From Acidocella sp. (GTDB lineage: Bacteria; Pseudomonadota; Alphaproteobacteria; Acetobacterales; Acetobacteraceae), in contig JAQUAC010000073.1 of NCBI GenBank assembly GCA_028687415.1, positions 1 to 9,523 on the forward strand: a stretch of DNA of 9,523 bases, in the 5' to 3' direction. The notes beneath the pieces were generated by a model. It was not told where the DNA came from, searched no databases, and was given only the letters and a program-made list of their open reading frames with translations. Position numbers and translations under genes: made by a program. The first letter of the stretch is position 1; every line of letters starts with the position of its first letter. Of the stretch, positions 1 through 7,068 are shown piece by piece.

Positions 1-699
1 GGAGCGCGCCTGCAAAGTGAGTGCAGTGGCAAAGAATTGGTATTCCGTGAGCTTGATGCGCAAGGCAAGCTCACGCAGCGCGACATCCAGTGGAATGCCA
101 ATGGAGACCTTATCCGCCAGAATGGCGAACTCCATTTTCGTCGGCTCCTGCGCGTCTTTCGCCACGGTGCGCAATGCCTCACCCATGGGAATACCCACGC
201 GCACGCAGCGCACGATGGTATTCAGCGCATCCGGGAACTGCTCAATGAGCTTGGCGTTCCGCCTGTTGGTGAACCAGTTGAAGATGAAGCGGTCGAGAAT
301 ATACCAAACGCCCGGCGAGCCAAAATATTTCACGACAAACCAGAGGAACGTGTACCCGCCCAGCGGATGCGACGCGATGAACATGATGCCCCAGGTGAGC
401 AGCGCGCTCAGGGGCGGCACTGTCCACCAGGGAATAGGGTAGGTCTCTGCCTGCTTAAGGTCGACGCCGATGAATGTGGCGGCGCGCTCCTTGATCTGGT
501 CCGCCCGCGAAACGGTGCGGACCAGGCTTAATTCCTCTTCCATGTGCTGGGTGGGGCGCGCCGCCGGGGCCACGACATCCTGCACACGCGCCTTTAGCTT
601 GGTCTCGCGATCATGCTCTTTTACCATCCAGATGCTGACGCCCGTGATCAGCAGCAGCAGAAGCAAGGCAAAGAAAATGGCAATATTTTGCGCTGGCAT
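1..699 (-). CDS. tadB: TadB/CpaG-type Flp pilus inner-membrane platform protein (partial, 3' end beyond window)
   Basis: The frame is open from an ATG at 699 to the window edge, giving 233 residues with no stop; the family usually has about 300-330. A first membrane segment lies at residues 5-25, a charged linker follows, and hydrophobic stretches lie near 92-110 and 115-127. A T2SSF domain begins near residue 155 (FPDALNTIVRCVRVGIPMGEAL) and runs on through a second helical repeat ending in ALTLQAR at the edge. Family knowledge: with TadC it forms the inner-membrane platform on which the CpaF ATPase acts to add pilin subunits. The start codon shares its A with the cpaF stop (TGATG), and a GGAAG sits 7 bases upstream, so translation is probably coupled to cpaF. 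TadB rather than TadC is chosen because it directly follows cpaF and has the long N-terminal part; this is inference. Confidence 0.93.
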   Translation of the reverse strand, partial: MPAQNIAIFFALLLLLLITGVSIWMVKEHDRETKLKARVQDVVAPAARPTQHMEEELSLVRTVSRADQIKERAATFIGVDLKQAETYPIPWWTVPPLSALLTWGIMFIASHPLGGYTFLWFVVKYFGSPGVWYILDRFIFNWFTNRRNAKLIEQFPDALNTIVRCVRVGIPMGEALRTVAKDAQEPTKMEFAILADKVSIGIPLDVALRELALRIKLTEYQFFATALTLQARS

Positions 700-2096
700 C
701 AGTTTTCTTCCAACGCGTTCATCCAGGCCCGCTCAAGGCCAAAGTAATTCAGGCGTTCGCTGAAGGAGGAACGGATGCGGCTGACCTCATAACGGCCAGT
801 GAGGCGGCCGGTGGCGTTTTCGCCCGTGATTTCGAGCTTGAAGATGTCGTTAAGCAACTGTGTTTCGCCCTCGATGCCGGCGATCTCGGTTACCTGCGTC
901 ACCCGCCTGCCGCCGTCGCGTTGGCGTTCCACCTGCACGATGATGTTCACCGCCGCCACCACCTGGGTACGGATGGCGCGCGGCGAGAGGCCCATGCTGG
1001 ACATCTGCACCATGTTCTCGATACGGGCGAGTGCGTCACGCGTGTTGTTGGCGTGAATGGTCGACATTGAGCCGTCATGACCCGTATTCATGGCTTGCAG
1101 CATGTCGAACGCCTCGGCACCACGCACCTCGCCGATGATGATGCGATCAGGGCGCATGCGCAGCGCGTTGCGCACCAAGTCGCGTGCATTCACCTCGCCC
1201 TTGCCCTCAAGGCTCGCCGGGCGGGTTTCCAGCCGCACGATATGCGGCTGCTGCAATTGCAGCTCCGCCGCGTCTTCCACCGTCACGATGCGCTCGGCCG
1301 GATCAATGAAGCGGGAAAGAGCATTCATCATGGTGGTTTTGCCCGAGCCCGTGCCGCCGGAGACGATGATGTTGAGGCGGCAACGCGCCGCGATTTCCAG
1401 CACGCGGGCGATAGGCGGGCTGAGCGAGCCGTAGGAGATGAGCTTCTCGAAATCGATCGGCTTCTTGGAGAATTTACGGATTGAAATCGAAGGGCCATCG
1501 ATGGCCAGAGGCGGCAGGATGATGTTGACGCGTGAGCCGTCTTTCAAACGCGCGTCACACATCGGGCTGGCTTCGTCGACCCGCCGGCCGATGGAGGCGG
1601 CGATGCGCTGGCAGATATTAGTGAGATGCGTCCAGTCGCGAAACCGGATCGGCACGCGCACCAGCTTGCCGCCGCGCTCCACGAAGGTGTGGTCCGGGCC
1701 GTTGACCATGATGTCGTTAATGGTGTCGTCCAGCAGCAGCGGCTCCAGCGGGCCGAGACCTAGCATGTCGTCCACAAGCTCAGTGGCCAAGGCGCGCTGC
1801 TCGCGCGCATTGAGCTGGGTGCGCTTCTCGGTCGCGAGGTCAGAGATCAGCCGCTCGACCTCAATCAGCAGGCGCTCGGGCGTGAGTGAAGCAACAGCGG
1901 TGGCGTCCATCCGCCCCAGGCACAGATTGCGTAACTCGGTGATTTCAGGACGCACCACATCAGGCGCATTCCGGGCCATCTCCACTGCCGCGGCAGTGGG
2001 GGCCGAGGAAGCCATGGGGGCCGGCGCGGCCTTTGGTGGAGTATCGAAAGTTTCGTTACGTCGCCGCCCGAAGACAGGCAGGCTGCCATCAGACAT
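699..2096 (-). CDS. cpaF: CpaF/TadA secretion ATPase of the Flp pilus
   Basis: This 465-residue protein is a GspE/PilT-family hexameric ATPase that powers Flp pilus assembly at the cytoplasmic face of the inner membrane. Residues 1-50 are a low-complexity Ala/Pro-rich lead, then comes an N-terminal domain to about 235. The Walker A loop GGTGSGKTT is at 247-255 (K253), the Asp box VTVEDAAE at 271-278, Walker B IIIGEVRG at 319-326 (E323), and the His box GHDGSMSTIHANN at 339-351. All the catalytic elements expected of the family are intact and the length is normal. The start ATG is preceded by AAGGG (2106-2110) with a 9-base gap and lies 6 bases after the cpaE stop, so the two are cotranscribed. 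Its own stop overlaps the tadB start by one base. The assignment to the Tad branch rather than a type IV secretion VirB11 protein rests on the neighbours and on the RMRPDRIIIGEVRGAEA stretch. Confidence 0.97.
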   Translation of the reverse strand: MSDGSLPVFGRRRNETFDTPPKAAPAPMASSAPTAAAVEMARNAPDVVRPEITELRNLCLGRMDATAVASLTPERLLIEVERLISDLATEKRTQLNAREQRALATELVDDMLGLGPLEPLLLDDTINDIMVNGPDHTFVERGGKLVRVPIRFRDWTHLTNICQRIAASIGRRVDEASPMCDARLKDGSRVNIILPPLAIDGPSISIRKFSKKPIDFEKLISYGSLSPPIARVLEIAARCRLNIIVSGGTGSGKTTMMNALSRFIDPAERIVTVEDAAELQLQQPHIVRLETRPASLEGKGEVNARDLVRNALRMRPDRIIIGEVRGAEAFDMLQAMNTGHDGSMSTIHANNTRDALARIENMVQMSSMGLSPRAIRTQVVAAVNIIVQVERQRDGGRRVTQVTEIAGIEGETQLLNDIFKLEITGENATGRLTGRYEVSRIRSSFSERLNYFGLERAWMNALEEN

Positions 2097-2102
2097 TCGC
2101 CA

Positions 2103-3365
2103 TCACCCTTTCTGCAAGCCAAGCATTTTGAAAATACCACCAACCGAGGTGATCTGCGCTGTTCCCTCGATGACAGAATCATCGCGATTGGCGACGAAAC
2201 CAATTTCGCGGGATATATCCATGATCGCCTGCCGGAACGGCCCGCGCGTGGCAACCGCCGGTTCGCCGAAACTGGCGCTCTCGTTCAACTGCTTGGGGAT
2301 GTCCGGGATCACGATGTCGATCTTGACCTTTAGTGCCTCCTCAATCTGCTTGCGCGTGAGCCCTCCGGGGCGGCCCTGACGGTTAAGCACGATGGTCGGG
2401 CTTTGCGGCTGCCATGGGCCATTGGGCAGGCCGAGCAAGCGTAACGTGTCGCGCACGCTGGCCAGGGTCGGATCCATGACAATGACGCGGTGATGCGCGA
2501 ACTCGATAAACTCGCGGTTGCAGGGCATGGGCAGGAAGGGCGCGTCAAGGATAATGAAATTATAACGCACGCGCAGCGCCTCAATCAGCCGCCGGGCCGC
2601 GCCTGGGGCATAATTCAAGGGGTCAGTGAGCTTCTCCTCGGAGGATAGCACCTGCAACCGCTCGGCTACGGGCTGGGCCGCACGCTCGACGAAAAGCGGG
2701 TCGATGCGGTCAGGCGTTTCCAGCGCCATGCGCAGGCCGGGACCGCTCTTGCCGCCGAGCAGTAGCGCGCCTGAGCCCATATGGATATCGGCCTCAACGA
2801 ACACCGTGTGGCGCTTGGCCATGACGCCTAGCAGCCAGGCTAGATTGCCGGAGATAGTGGTAGCCCCAACCCCGCCGCGAGCGCCCATGACGGCGACGAC
2901 GCGCCCGCCGCGTGTAGCTTCCTGGCCGATGGTTTTGCGCGTGATCAGCGGCGCGAAATGCCGCGCCACCGCCTCACGCGTAATCGGCTTGAAGATATAC
3001 TCCATCACGCCCATGCCGCGCGTGATGTGACGGTAGAAATCCACGTCGTCCGTATCGCCTATGACGAGCACGCGCACGCCAGGTTCCACCACGTCGGACA
3101 ATTCGCCAAGCGCGTGCAGAGGCTGTTCCTCGCCGGCGATGTCGACGATCAGCACTTCCGGTGTCTGCATCTTAGCCATGGCGGCGATGGCGGTGCGGAC
3201 GGTGCCGCGCCTAATATCCATGCCATTGGCGGCAAGGTCGCCAAGGCCGTCGCGCAGCACCTGTTCGGTGGCGGGATCTCCCAGGAAGGCAAGGACGGTT
3301 AGGCGGTCAGGCCTGCTGACCATGCCACCATCGCTTTGGCCCGTGCGCGCCGCTTGCTGATTCAT
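2103..3365 (-). CDS. cpaE: CpaE/TadZ, receiver-like plus ParA/MinD-type ATPase, pilus localisation
   Basis: This 420-residue protein has two parts. Residues 20-145 resemble a response-regulator receiver: an aspartate in VLIVDIAG (D75) at the acceptor position and a lysine in IFKPI (K126), but I do not see a clear N-terminal acidic pair. Residues 155-390 are a ParA/MinD-like domain with a deviant P-loop GARGGVGATT (161-170) and a Walker B-like FIILDAP (270-276). The P-loop has Arg at 163 where ParA proteins carry the signature Lys, and Ala at 168 in place of the phosphate-binding Lys. Family knowledge: CpaE/TadZ proteins localise the Tad machine, often to a pole, and a non-canonical Walker A is common among them. 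A GAGG lies 8 bases before the ATG. The gene follows the lipoprotein gene after 39 bases and precedes cpaF by 6 bases. Confidence 0.95.
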   Translation of the reverse strand: MNQQAARTGQSDGGMVSRPDRLTVLAFLGDPATEQVLRDGLGDLAANGMDIRRGTVRTAIAAMAKMQTPEVLIVDIAGEEQPLHALGELSDVVEPGVRVLVIGDTDDVDFYRHITRGMGVMEYIFKPITREAVARHFAPLITRKTIGQEATRGGRVVAVMGARGGVGATTISGNLAWLLGVMAKRHTVFVEADIHMGSGALLLGGKSGPGLRMALETPDRIDPLFVERAAQPVAERLQVLSSEEKLTDPLNYAPGAARRLIEALRVRYNFIILDAPFLPMPCNREFIEFAHHRVIVMDPTLASVRDTLRLLGLPNGPWQPQSPTIVLNRQGRPGGLTRKQIEEALKVKIDIVIPDIPKQLNESASFGEPAVATRGPFRQAIMDISREIGFVANRDDSVIEGTAQITSVGGIFKMLGLQKG

Positions 3366-3404
3366 CCGGAGTACCTCGTGTCTGCCGCGAATCGTTCCAT
3401 CAGC

Positions 3405-3722
3405 TTAATTGCCCACGCTGATGCTAGTCGTCGAGGCCGTCGGCGTTGTTGTTGTCTGCAGGCCTGTCGCCGTTCCGCCGGTCATGGCCTTCTCGATACC
3501 GGCAACGGCAGCGATGCCGTTACTACCCGATTCGGACTGACCGCTGATCAGATCGGATTTATTCGCTGCCTGCTGGGCCAGCGCTTTGTTCGCGGCACCG
3601 GTCGCGGACCAGTCACCTGGGCGCTGAAACGGGTCAAACGCGCCGACGCAACCGGTGAGCGTAAGCACCGCGACACAGGCAACGAAAAATAAAGCGGAAC
3701 GCATGGCGGGAGCTTTCATCAT
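3405..3722 (-). CDS. Short CpaD-like pilus lipoprotein (putative)
   Basis: The 105-residue product starts with a hydrophobic signal and a lipobox LTGC (22-25, Cys25), so it should be a lipoprotein of the outer or inner membrane. After the Cys come FDPFQRPGDW (29-38) and a stretch, NKALAQQAANKSDLISGQ (45-62), that resembles in outline the C-terminal NLAAMVANPADL signature of CpaD. The tail from about 88 is rich in Thr and Ser. It sits exactly where cpaD stands in Caulobacter-type loci, between secretin and cpaE. CpaD is usually about 200 residues, so this one is roughly half, lacking the N-terminal periplasmic region. The start chosen (3722) overlaps the cpaC stop in ATGATGA, implying coupling; Met7 would also leave a signal peptide but has no visible Shine-Dalgarno. 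The CpaD link is inferred from position, lipobox and weak similarity. An unrelated secretin pilotin is the alternative. Confidence 0.75.
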   Translation of the reverse strand: MMKAPAMRSALFFVACVAVLTLTGCVGAFDPFQRPGDWSATGAANKALAQQAANKSDLISGQSESGSNGIAAVAGIEKAMTGGTATGLQTTTTPTASTTSISVGN

Positions 3723-5149
3723 TGCACCATGAAACCGGCATCGCCAGGGATACTGGCGCGGGCGGTATTGGTCCCGTTATCGCGCAGCAGCAGGATACGC
3801 TGCAGATCGTTCGGTGGCGTCCAGCCATCATTCGGCGTGGCGATCGAATTCGGGTTGTTGACTGGATTGACGATGTAGGGCGTCACGGTGATGACCAGCT
3901 CCTGCTGCGCGCGCTGGAAGGCATCACCACGGAACAATGTGCCAAGCAGCGGCACTTCACTCAGTCCAGGCACGCCGTTATCGATTTGGTTGGTCGTGTC
4001 CTCCAGCAAGCCGGCAATGGCCATGCCCTGGCCGGAGCCAAGAATAACGGTGGAGGAGGCAGCGGTAACCGTGAGCGATGGCACGGCTATCGCTTCAGAT
4101 GAGCCGGTAGACGTCAGCACGGCGGAATTTGCGGAGCTAAGGGCGCTAAGCTGCGGCGCCACTTGCAGGGCGATGCGGCCATCGGAGAACACTGTGGGCG
4201 TGAAGGTGAGCAGCACGCCGTAGTTCTTGTACGACACGGTGATGCCGCCATTACTGCTGCCCGAATCGCTCACCGGAATGGGAAATTGCCCGCCGACCTG
4301 AAAGCTGGCCTCAGTGCCGGAGAGCGTCGTCAAAGTTGGCTCTGCCAGGATATGCGCAAGGTTGTCAGTGGCCAGCGCGTCGATCACGCCTTCAAACGTA
4401 CCGCCAGGGAAGGTGACCCCTATGCCGCCTTGCGTGGCGGAAGCAAGGGATGATGCCGCCGAAGCGGTTCCGCCGGTAAGGGCAAACTTACCAATCATGA
4501 TAGCGCTTTTCCCAGCTTGCCCCCAATTGATACCCAACTCGCGCGTCGTAGTGCGTGACATGGAGGCTATACGAACTTTCAGCTCAACCTGGATCGGCTC
4601 TTTCACTGTCAGGTTGTTAACAACTGCGCCGCCGGAAATTGCCTTCGCCTGATTGATGACGGTATCCGCTTCTTCGGCGCTATTCACGGTGCCGCTGACA
4701 ACCATGCCGCCAGGCTCGCTCTCGGCCGTGACGCTGCTGCCTGGAGCGGAGCGCTGCGCCTGAGATTGCAGCCGGTCCCCTGTATAGCTGGATGGGGTAA
4801 CGGTGACAGAATATTGCGCGATGCGGGTGCCATCCTGATCGGTGGCGACAATGTTTGTCTCACCGGGAGTTTTGCCGAACACGAACATCGTGCCCGGGCT
4901 TGCGGGGCGAACCTCCGCCACGCTGTTGTCGGCAACAAAAAGATTAGCCACGGCCCGCGGTAATTTGATCAGCTTCCCCTCACCTTTTTTCACGGAGAGT
5001 CCGCCGAAATAAGGTGCCGGGGCCTGCGCGGCGGTGGCGGCGCCGCTATTGTCCGCTGCCGGAGCGGTTTGCGCATACCCGGCCTGGGCGGAAGCCCCCA
5101 CCAGAGCGGCGGCGAGAACGATTCCAAAAGAATTGTGCCGGATACGCAT
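3719..5149 (-). CDS. cpaC: CpaC/RcpA outer-membrane secretin of the Flp pilus
   Basis: This 476-residue secretin forms the multimeric outer-membrane channel through which the pilus leaves the cell. A Sec signal peptide covers about residues 1-26 (ending near AQAGYAQ). A pilus/secretin N-domain covers about 48-117 (KKGEGKLIKLPRAVANLFVAD). A BON-like segment lies around 136-183 and the secretin domain around 186-428. Recognisable secretin stretches are HILAEPTLTTLSGTEASFQV (266-285) and the C-terminal gate region VPGLSEVPLLGTLF (393-406), followed by ELVITVTPYIV (417-427). A Pro/Asn-rich tail of about 50 residues follows. Length and domain order are normal. The start shares one base with the cpaB stop (TGATG) and the nearest AGGA is 12 bases away, too far, so the gene probably depends on coupling to cpaB. 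The stop overlaps the lipoprotein start. Confidence 0.96.
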   Translation of the reverse strand: MRIRHNSFGIVLAAALVGASAQAGYAQTAPAADNSGAATAAQAPAPYFGGLSVKKGEGKLIKLPRAVANLFVADNSVAEVRPASPGTMFVFGKTPGETNIVATDQDGTRIAQYSVTVTPSSYTGDRLQSQAQRSAPGSSVTAESEPGGMVVSGTVNSAEEADTVINQAKAISGGAVVNNLTVKEPIQVELKVRIASMSRTTTRELGINWGQAGKSAIMIGKFALTGGTASAASSLASATQGGIGVTFPGGTFEGVIDALATDNLAHILAEPTLTTLSGTEASFQVGGQFPIPVSDSGSSNGGITVSYKNYGVLLTFTPTVFSDGRIALQVAPQLSALSSANSAVLTSTGSSEAIAVPSLTVTAASSTVILGSGQGMAIAGLLEDTTNQIDNGVPGLSEVPLLGTLFRGDAFQRAQQELVITVTPYIVNPVNNPNSIATPNDGWTPPNDLQRILLLRDNGTNTARASIPGDAGFMVQ

Positions 5150-6000
5150 CAGAACTTGTAATCCTGTTCATTGGGAGAACCTTGGAACACTTTAACTGTT
5201 GAGACTGGCTCCTGCTGCGGCTGCGTATTGGTCAAGGCCGGGGAAACGTCGCCCGACCAGACCGGCTTCTGCGCAGCCGCAGGCGGTGCGGCAGGGCCGG
5301 AGGCCGTCTGCGCCGAGTGCACAATGAGCGACAGCTTGCCGAGGTTGGTGGCCACCAGGCAACGTGAAGCCTGATTCGGCGTTACTTCCAGCGTGACGGT
5401 TTGTGCTGGCGGTCCCCCGTCAGGGCCAGCGCTGGCGTTCTTAATGAGCTCCGCCCCAGTAGCAATAACGCGAACATTATTAAGCACAACCTCGGCGGCA
5501 ATACTTTTATCGTCGGGCGCTCCCGCGATGGTCTGCGTTAGCAACACATCCACATTGTCACCGGGCCAGATCAGCCCGTTAGCGCCAGTGACGTTATCCA
5601 CCGCCACGGTCACGGCACGCATGCCAGGCTCCAGAACGGCCGCCAGGAAGCCGTGATCTCCGGGATGAATCACCTCGGTATCAAGAATCGGCGTGCCCTG
5701 CCCGAGTGCCACACGCACCATGGAACCGGTCAGCGCCGCGCGGTTTTGCGGTGTATCGACAGATACGCCCTGTGGGGCTTTGGCCACAATTATAGAGGTG
5801 CTGGTGATATTGGACGGCTGCAGAAGGCTGCCCGCGGAGAGTGGCCCAGCCGCAACCAGCACCATTTCAGTCGGTGCAGGCGCCGGCGCCAAAGCCTGCT
5901 GTGGCGCCGGCTTGGATTGATTCAGTATGGAGTAGGCAAAAAACATCACCGCAACCAGCGCGACAATGAGAATCCCGAAAATTCCAAGTCGAAATACCAT
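5149..6000 (-). CDS. cpaB: CpaB/RcpC SAF-domain Flp pilus assembly protein
   Basis: The 283-residue protein has one N-terminal membrane anchor (residues 5-25), a Pro/Ala linker (30-44), then a SAF domain (about 45-112, VLVAAGPLSAGSLLQPSNI and QGTPILDTEV). The RcpC region follows, with AVLEPGMRAVTVAVDNVTG (121-139) and LIWPGDNVDVLLT (143-155), and a later strand TVTLEVTPNQASRCLVA (201-217). The last 50 residues are Pro/Gln/Ala-rich and probably disordered. Family knowledge: CpaB/RcpC is periplasmic, touches the secretin, and is needed for its stability or gating; SAF domains in relatives have been proposed to bind carbohydrate or peptidoglycan. The ATG is preceded by TAGGTAGG, which overlaps the cpaA stop codon 7 bases upstream. 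The stop overlaps the cpaC start. Confidence 0.95.
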   Translation of the reverse strand: MVFRLGIFGILIVALVAVMFFAYSILNQSKPAPQQALAPAPAPTEMVLVAAGPLSAGSLLQPSNITSTSIIVAKAPQGVSVDTPQNRAALTGSMVRVALGQGTPILDTEVIHPGDHGFLAAVLEPGMRAVTVAVDNVTGANGLIWPGDNVDVLLTQTIAGAPDDKSIAAEVVLNNVRVIATGAELIKNASAGPDGGPPAQTVTLEVTPNQASRCLVATNLGKLSLIVHSAQTASGPAAPPAAAQKPVWSGDVSPALTNTQPQQEPVSTVKVFQGSPNEQDYKF

Positions 6001-6007
6001 GACCTAC

Positions 6008-6514
6008 CTATAGCTGAAGAGCGTGGGGCAAGAGGGTAGCAAGCGCACCGCCAGCAATGGCGCAAGCATATGGCAGCGGTGCGCGCCGGCCGATTCGCCA
6101 CAGCTCGGCACGCAAAAAGCGCTTGAGCCGCCCGCCCGCCCGCGAGGCATGCGGCCGAGGCACGAAAAGGGAAAGAAGCAGATAAATCAGTGCCAGTACG
6201 CCGCCGAGCACCACGACATCGAGAAAAAACGACAATTGCAATTGCCAGAACGGCGGTACCAGCAGCACCGTGGCAACCCAGAGCTTTACGTCCCCCCCTC
6301 CCATAGCGCCCTTTACCCACACGGCAAAAAGGACGGCAAAGGCAATGCCCGCGGCAATCAGGCCAGCGAGCAAGGAATGGTCAAGCAACCGGGCACAGAC
6401 ACCGATGGCAAATAGTACCGCAGACAGCCAGTTAGGCACAGTGCGCACCGCAAGGTCGTGCAATGCGGCATAAACAAGAAGTACCGCAGCTGGAAGAAAA
6501 AATTCTGGATTCAA
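6008..6514 (-). CDS. cpaA: CpaA/TadV A24-family prepilin peptidase (TTG start)
   Basis: The 168-residue integral membrane protein is an aspartic prepilin peptidase of family A24. The two catalytic aspartates are visible: D20 in ALHDLAVRTVPNW and D75 in the GGGDVK motif (72-77). About five or six hydrophobic segments surround them, with a basic cytoplasmic loop at 120-145 (RPHASRAGGRLKRFLR). There is no N-terminal methyltransferase domain or zinc-binding Cys tetrad, as expected for the short TadV/CpaA branch. It should cleave both Flp prepilins encoded just upstream. The start is TTG at 6514: a perfect GGAGG lies 6 bases upstream and no in-frame ATG offers a comparable site. The gene opens the machinery operon and follows flp1 after a terminator; cpaB follows after 7 bases. 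Confidence 0.94.
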   Translation of the reverse strand: MNPEFFLPAAVLLVYAALHDLAVRTVPNWLSAVLFAIGVCARLLDHSLLAGLIAAGIAFAVLFAVWVKGAMGGGDVKLWVATVLLVPPFWQLQLSFFLDVVVLGGVLALIYLLLSLFVPRPHASRAGGRLKRFLRAELWRIGRRAPLPYACAIAGGALATLLPHALQL

Positions 6515-6520
6515 ATTGAA

Positions 6521-6525
6521 CCTCC
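6521..6525 (-). promoter_or_regulatory. Shine-Dalgarno GGAGG that fixes the TTG start of cpaA
   Basis: On the minus strand GGAGG is followed by six bases (TTCAAT) and then TTG. It is the strongest ribosome-binding site seen in the window apart from those of the pilins. It supports initiation at a rare TTG codon, which would lower expression of the peptidase compared with an ATG start. Confidence 0.75.
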
Positions 6526-6601
6526 AGCAGAACGTCTATTTGCGCTTGCCCGCCCTTGTACTTTCAAGCCACGAAGCCTTTTGCTTACCCACAGCCTTAC
6601 A

Positions 6602-6622
6602 TTGCGCAACTTGTGCAATATA
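6602..6622 (-). promoter_or_regulatory. Candidate promoter/operator before cpaA: TATATT with tandem TTGyrCAA boxes
   Basis: Read on the minus strand, a -10-like TATATT (6622-6617, five of six consensus bases) runs directly into two near-identical 8-mers, TTGCACAA (6618-6611) and TTGCGCAA (6609-6602), one base apart. The second is a perfect palindrome. A good -35 box is not visible, so either an activator is needed or this is not a promoter. The two boxes would cover the start point of a transcript with a leader of about 90-95 bases to the cpaA TTG, a classic place for a repressor. All of this is inference from sequence. Confidence 0.35.
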
Positions 6623-6658
6623 ATCACATTAGCCCATGAAAGCATTAAAGTCCCGCAA

Positions 6659-6676
6659 CACTTGCACATTCAAGTG
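6659..6676. repeat. Inverted repeat CACTTG-N6-CAAGTG
   Basis: Perfect 6-base arms around a 6-base spacer, located between the flp1 terminator and the candidate cpaA promoter. It could be a small hairpin or a protein-binding site; nothing else in the sequence decides between these. Confidence 0.4.
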
Positions 6677-6695
6677 CCGAAAACGTGATTTTAAT

Positions 6696-6730
6696 AAAAA
6701 AAGCTGGCAGGAAAAATATCCCCGCCAGCT
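6696..6730 (-). terminator. Rho-independent terminator after flp1
   Basis: Arms AGCTGGC (6702-6708) and GCCAGCT (6724-6730) pair perfectly; two further G-C pairs form inside after one mismatch. On the minus strand the stem is followed at once by seven T residues (6702-6696) and then ATTAA. It lies about 40 bases past the flp1 stop. The plus-strand side also has a T-rich run (ATTCTCTTTTTT), so the element may act weakly in both directions. It should end most pilin transcripts and isolate, or attenuate read-through into, the cpaA operon. Confidence 0.85.
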
Positions 6731-6743
6731 ATTCTCTTTTTTA

Positions 6744-6760
6744 CGGCGACTAAGCCGCCG
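6744..6760 (-). other. Small GC hairpin in the 3' end of the flp1 transcript
   Basis: CGGCG (6744-6748) and CGCCG (6756-6760) can pair around a 7-base loop, ten bases beyond the flp1 stop codon and upstream of the main terminator. It has no U-tract, so it is more likely an mRNA-stabilising 3' structure than a terminator. Confidence 0.4.
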
Positions 6761-6770
6761 GCACTGTATC

Positions 6771-6959
6771 TTAGAGTTCAGAAGACACTGTGTTGAACGT
6801 CTCGGAGACCTTGCTGCCCAGGGTGGTCACGGCGCCAATGATGACGACGGCGATCAGGGCGGCGATTAGGGCGTATTCAATCGCGGTAACGGCGCGCTTG
6901 TCGACGTTCAGCTGGTTCAGCTTGAGGGCGAGAGCGGTGCGCACATAGTTAACGAGCAT
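6771..6959 (-). CDS. flp: Flp-type pilin (flp1), major-pilin candidate
   Basis: The 62-residue prepilin has a 23-residue leader ending in DKRA, then the class IVb/Flp processing region AVTAIEYALIAALIAVVIIG. Cleavage is expected between A23 and V24; Glu5 and Tyr6 of the mature form (E28, Y29) are the conserved pair. The usual Gly at -1 is Ala here. The mature protein is 39 residues with a hydrophobic helix followed by a short polar tail ending VSSEL. It is the building block of the fibre. AAGGA lies 8 bases before the ATG. A convincing sigma70-type promoter is found upstream (7084-7112) and a terminator downstream, so it forms its own unit, typical of an abundantly made pilin. That it is the major subunit is inference from these signals. 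Confidence 0.95.
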   Translation of the reverse strand: MLVNYVRTALALKLNQLNVDKRAVTAIEYALIAALIAVVIIGAVTTLGSKVSETFNTVSSEL

Positions 6960-7068
6960 CGTGGTGATCCTTTTTGAATTGCATCAAAACCGAAAAAGCG
7001 GCTGATAGGATGTTGCTGAACGCGACCAATGAAAAATGATTAATTTCCCCGCAACCGCGTTAACCCGT

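Noticed and set aside
17..531. Plus-strand open frames across the left end
   Set aside because: They are antisense shadows of tadB, whose minus-strand frame is open throughout and carries the T2SSF signature.
1438..2379. Long plus-strand open frame of 313 codons
   Set aside because: It lies antisense to cpaF and cpaE, is rich in Ser/Arg/Pro from reversed GC-rich codons, has no recognisable motif, and overlaps two genes with clear conserved domains.
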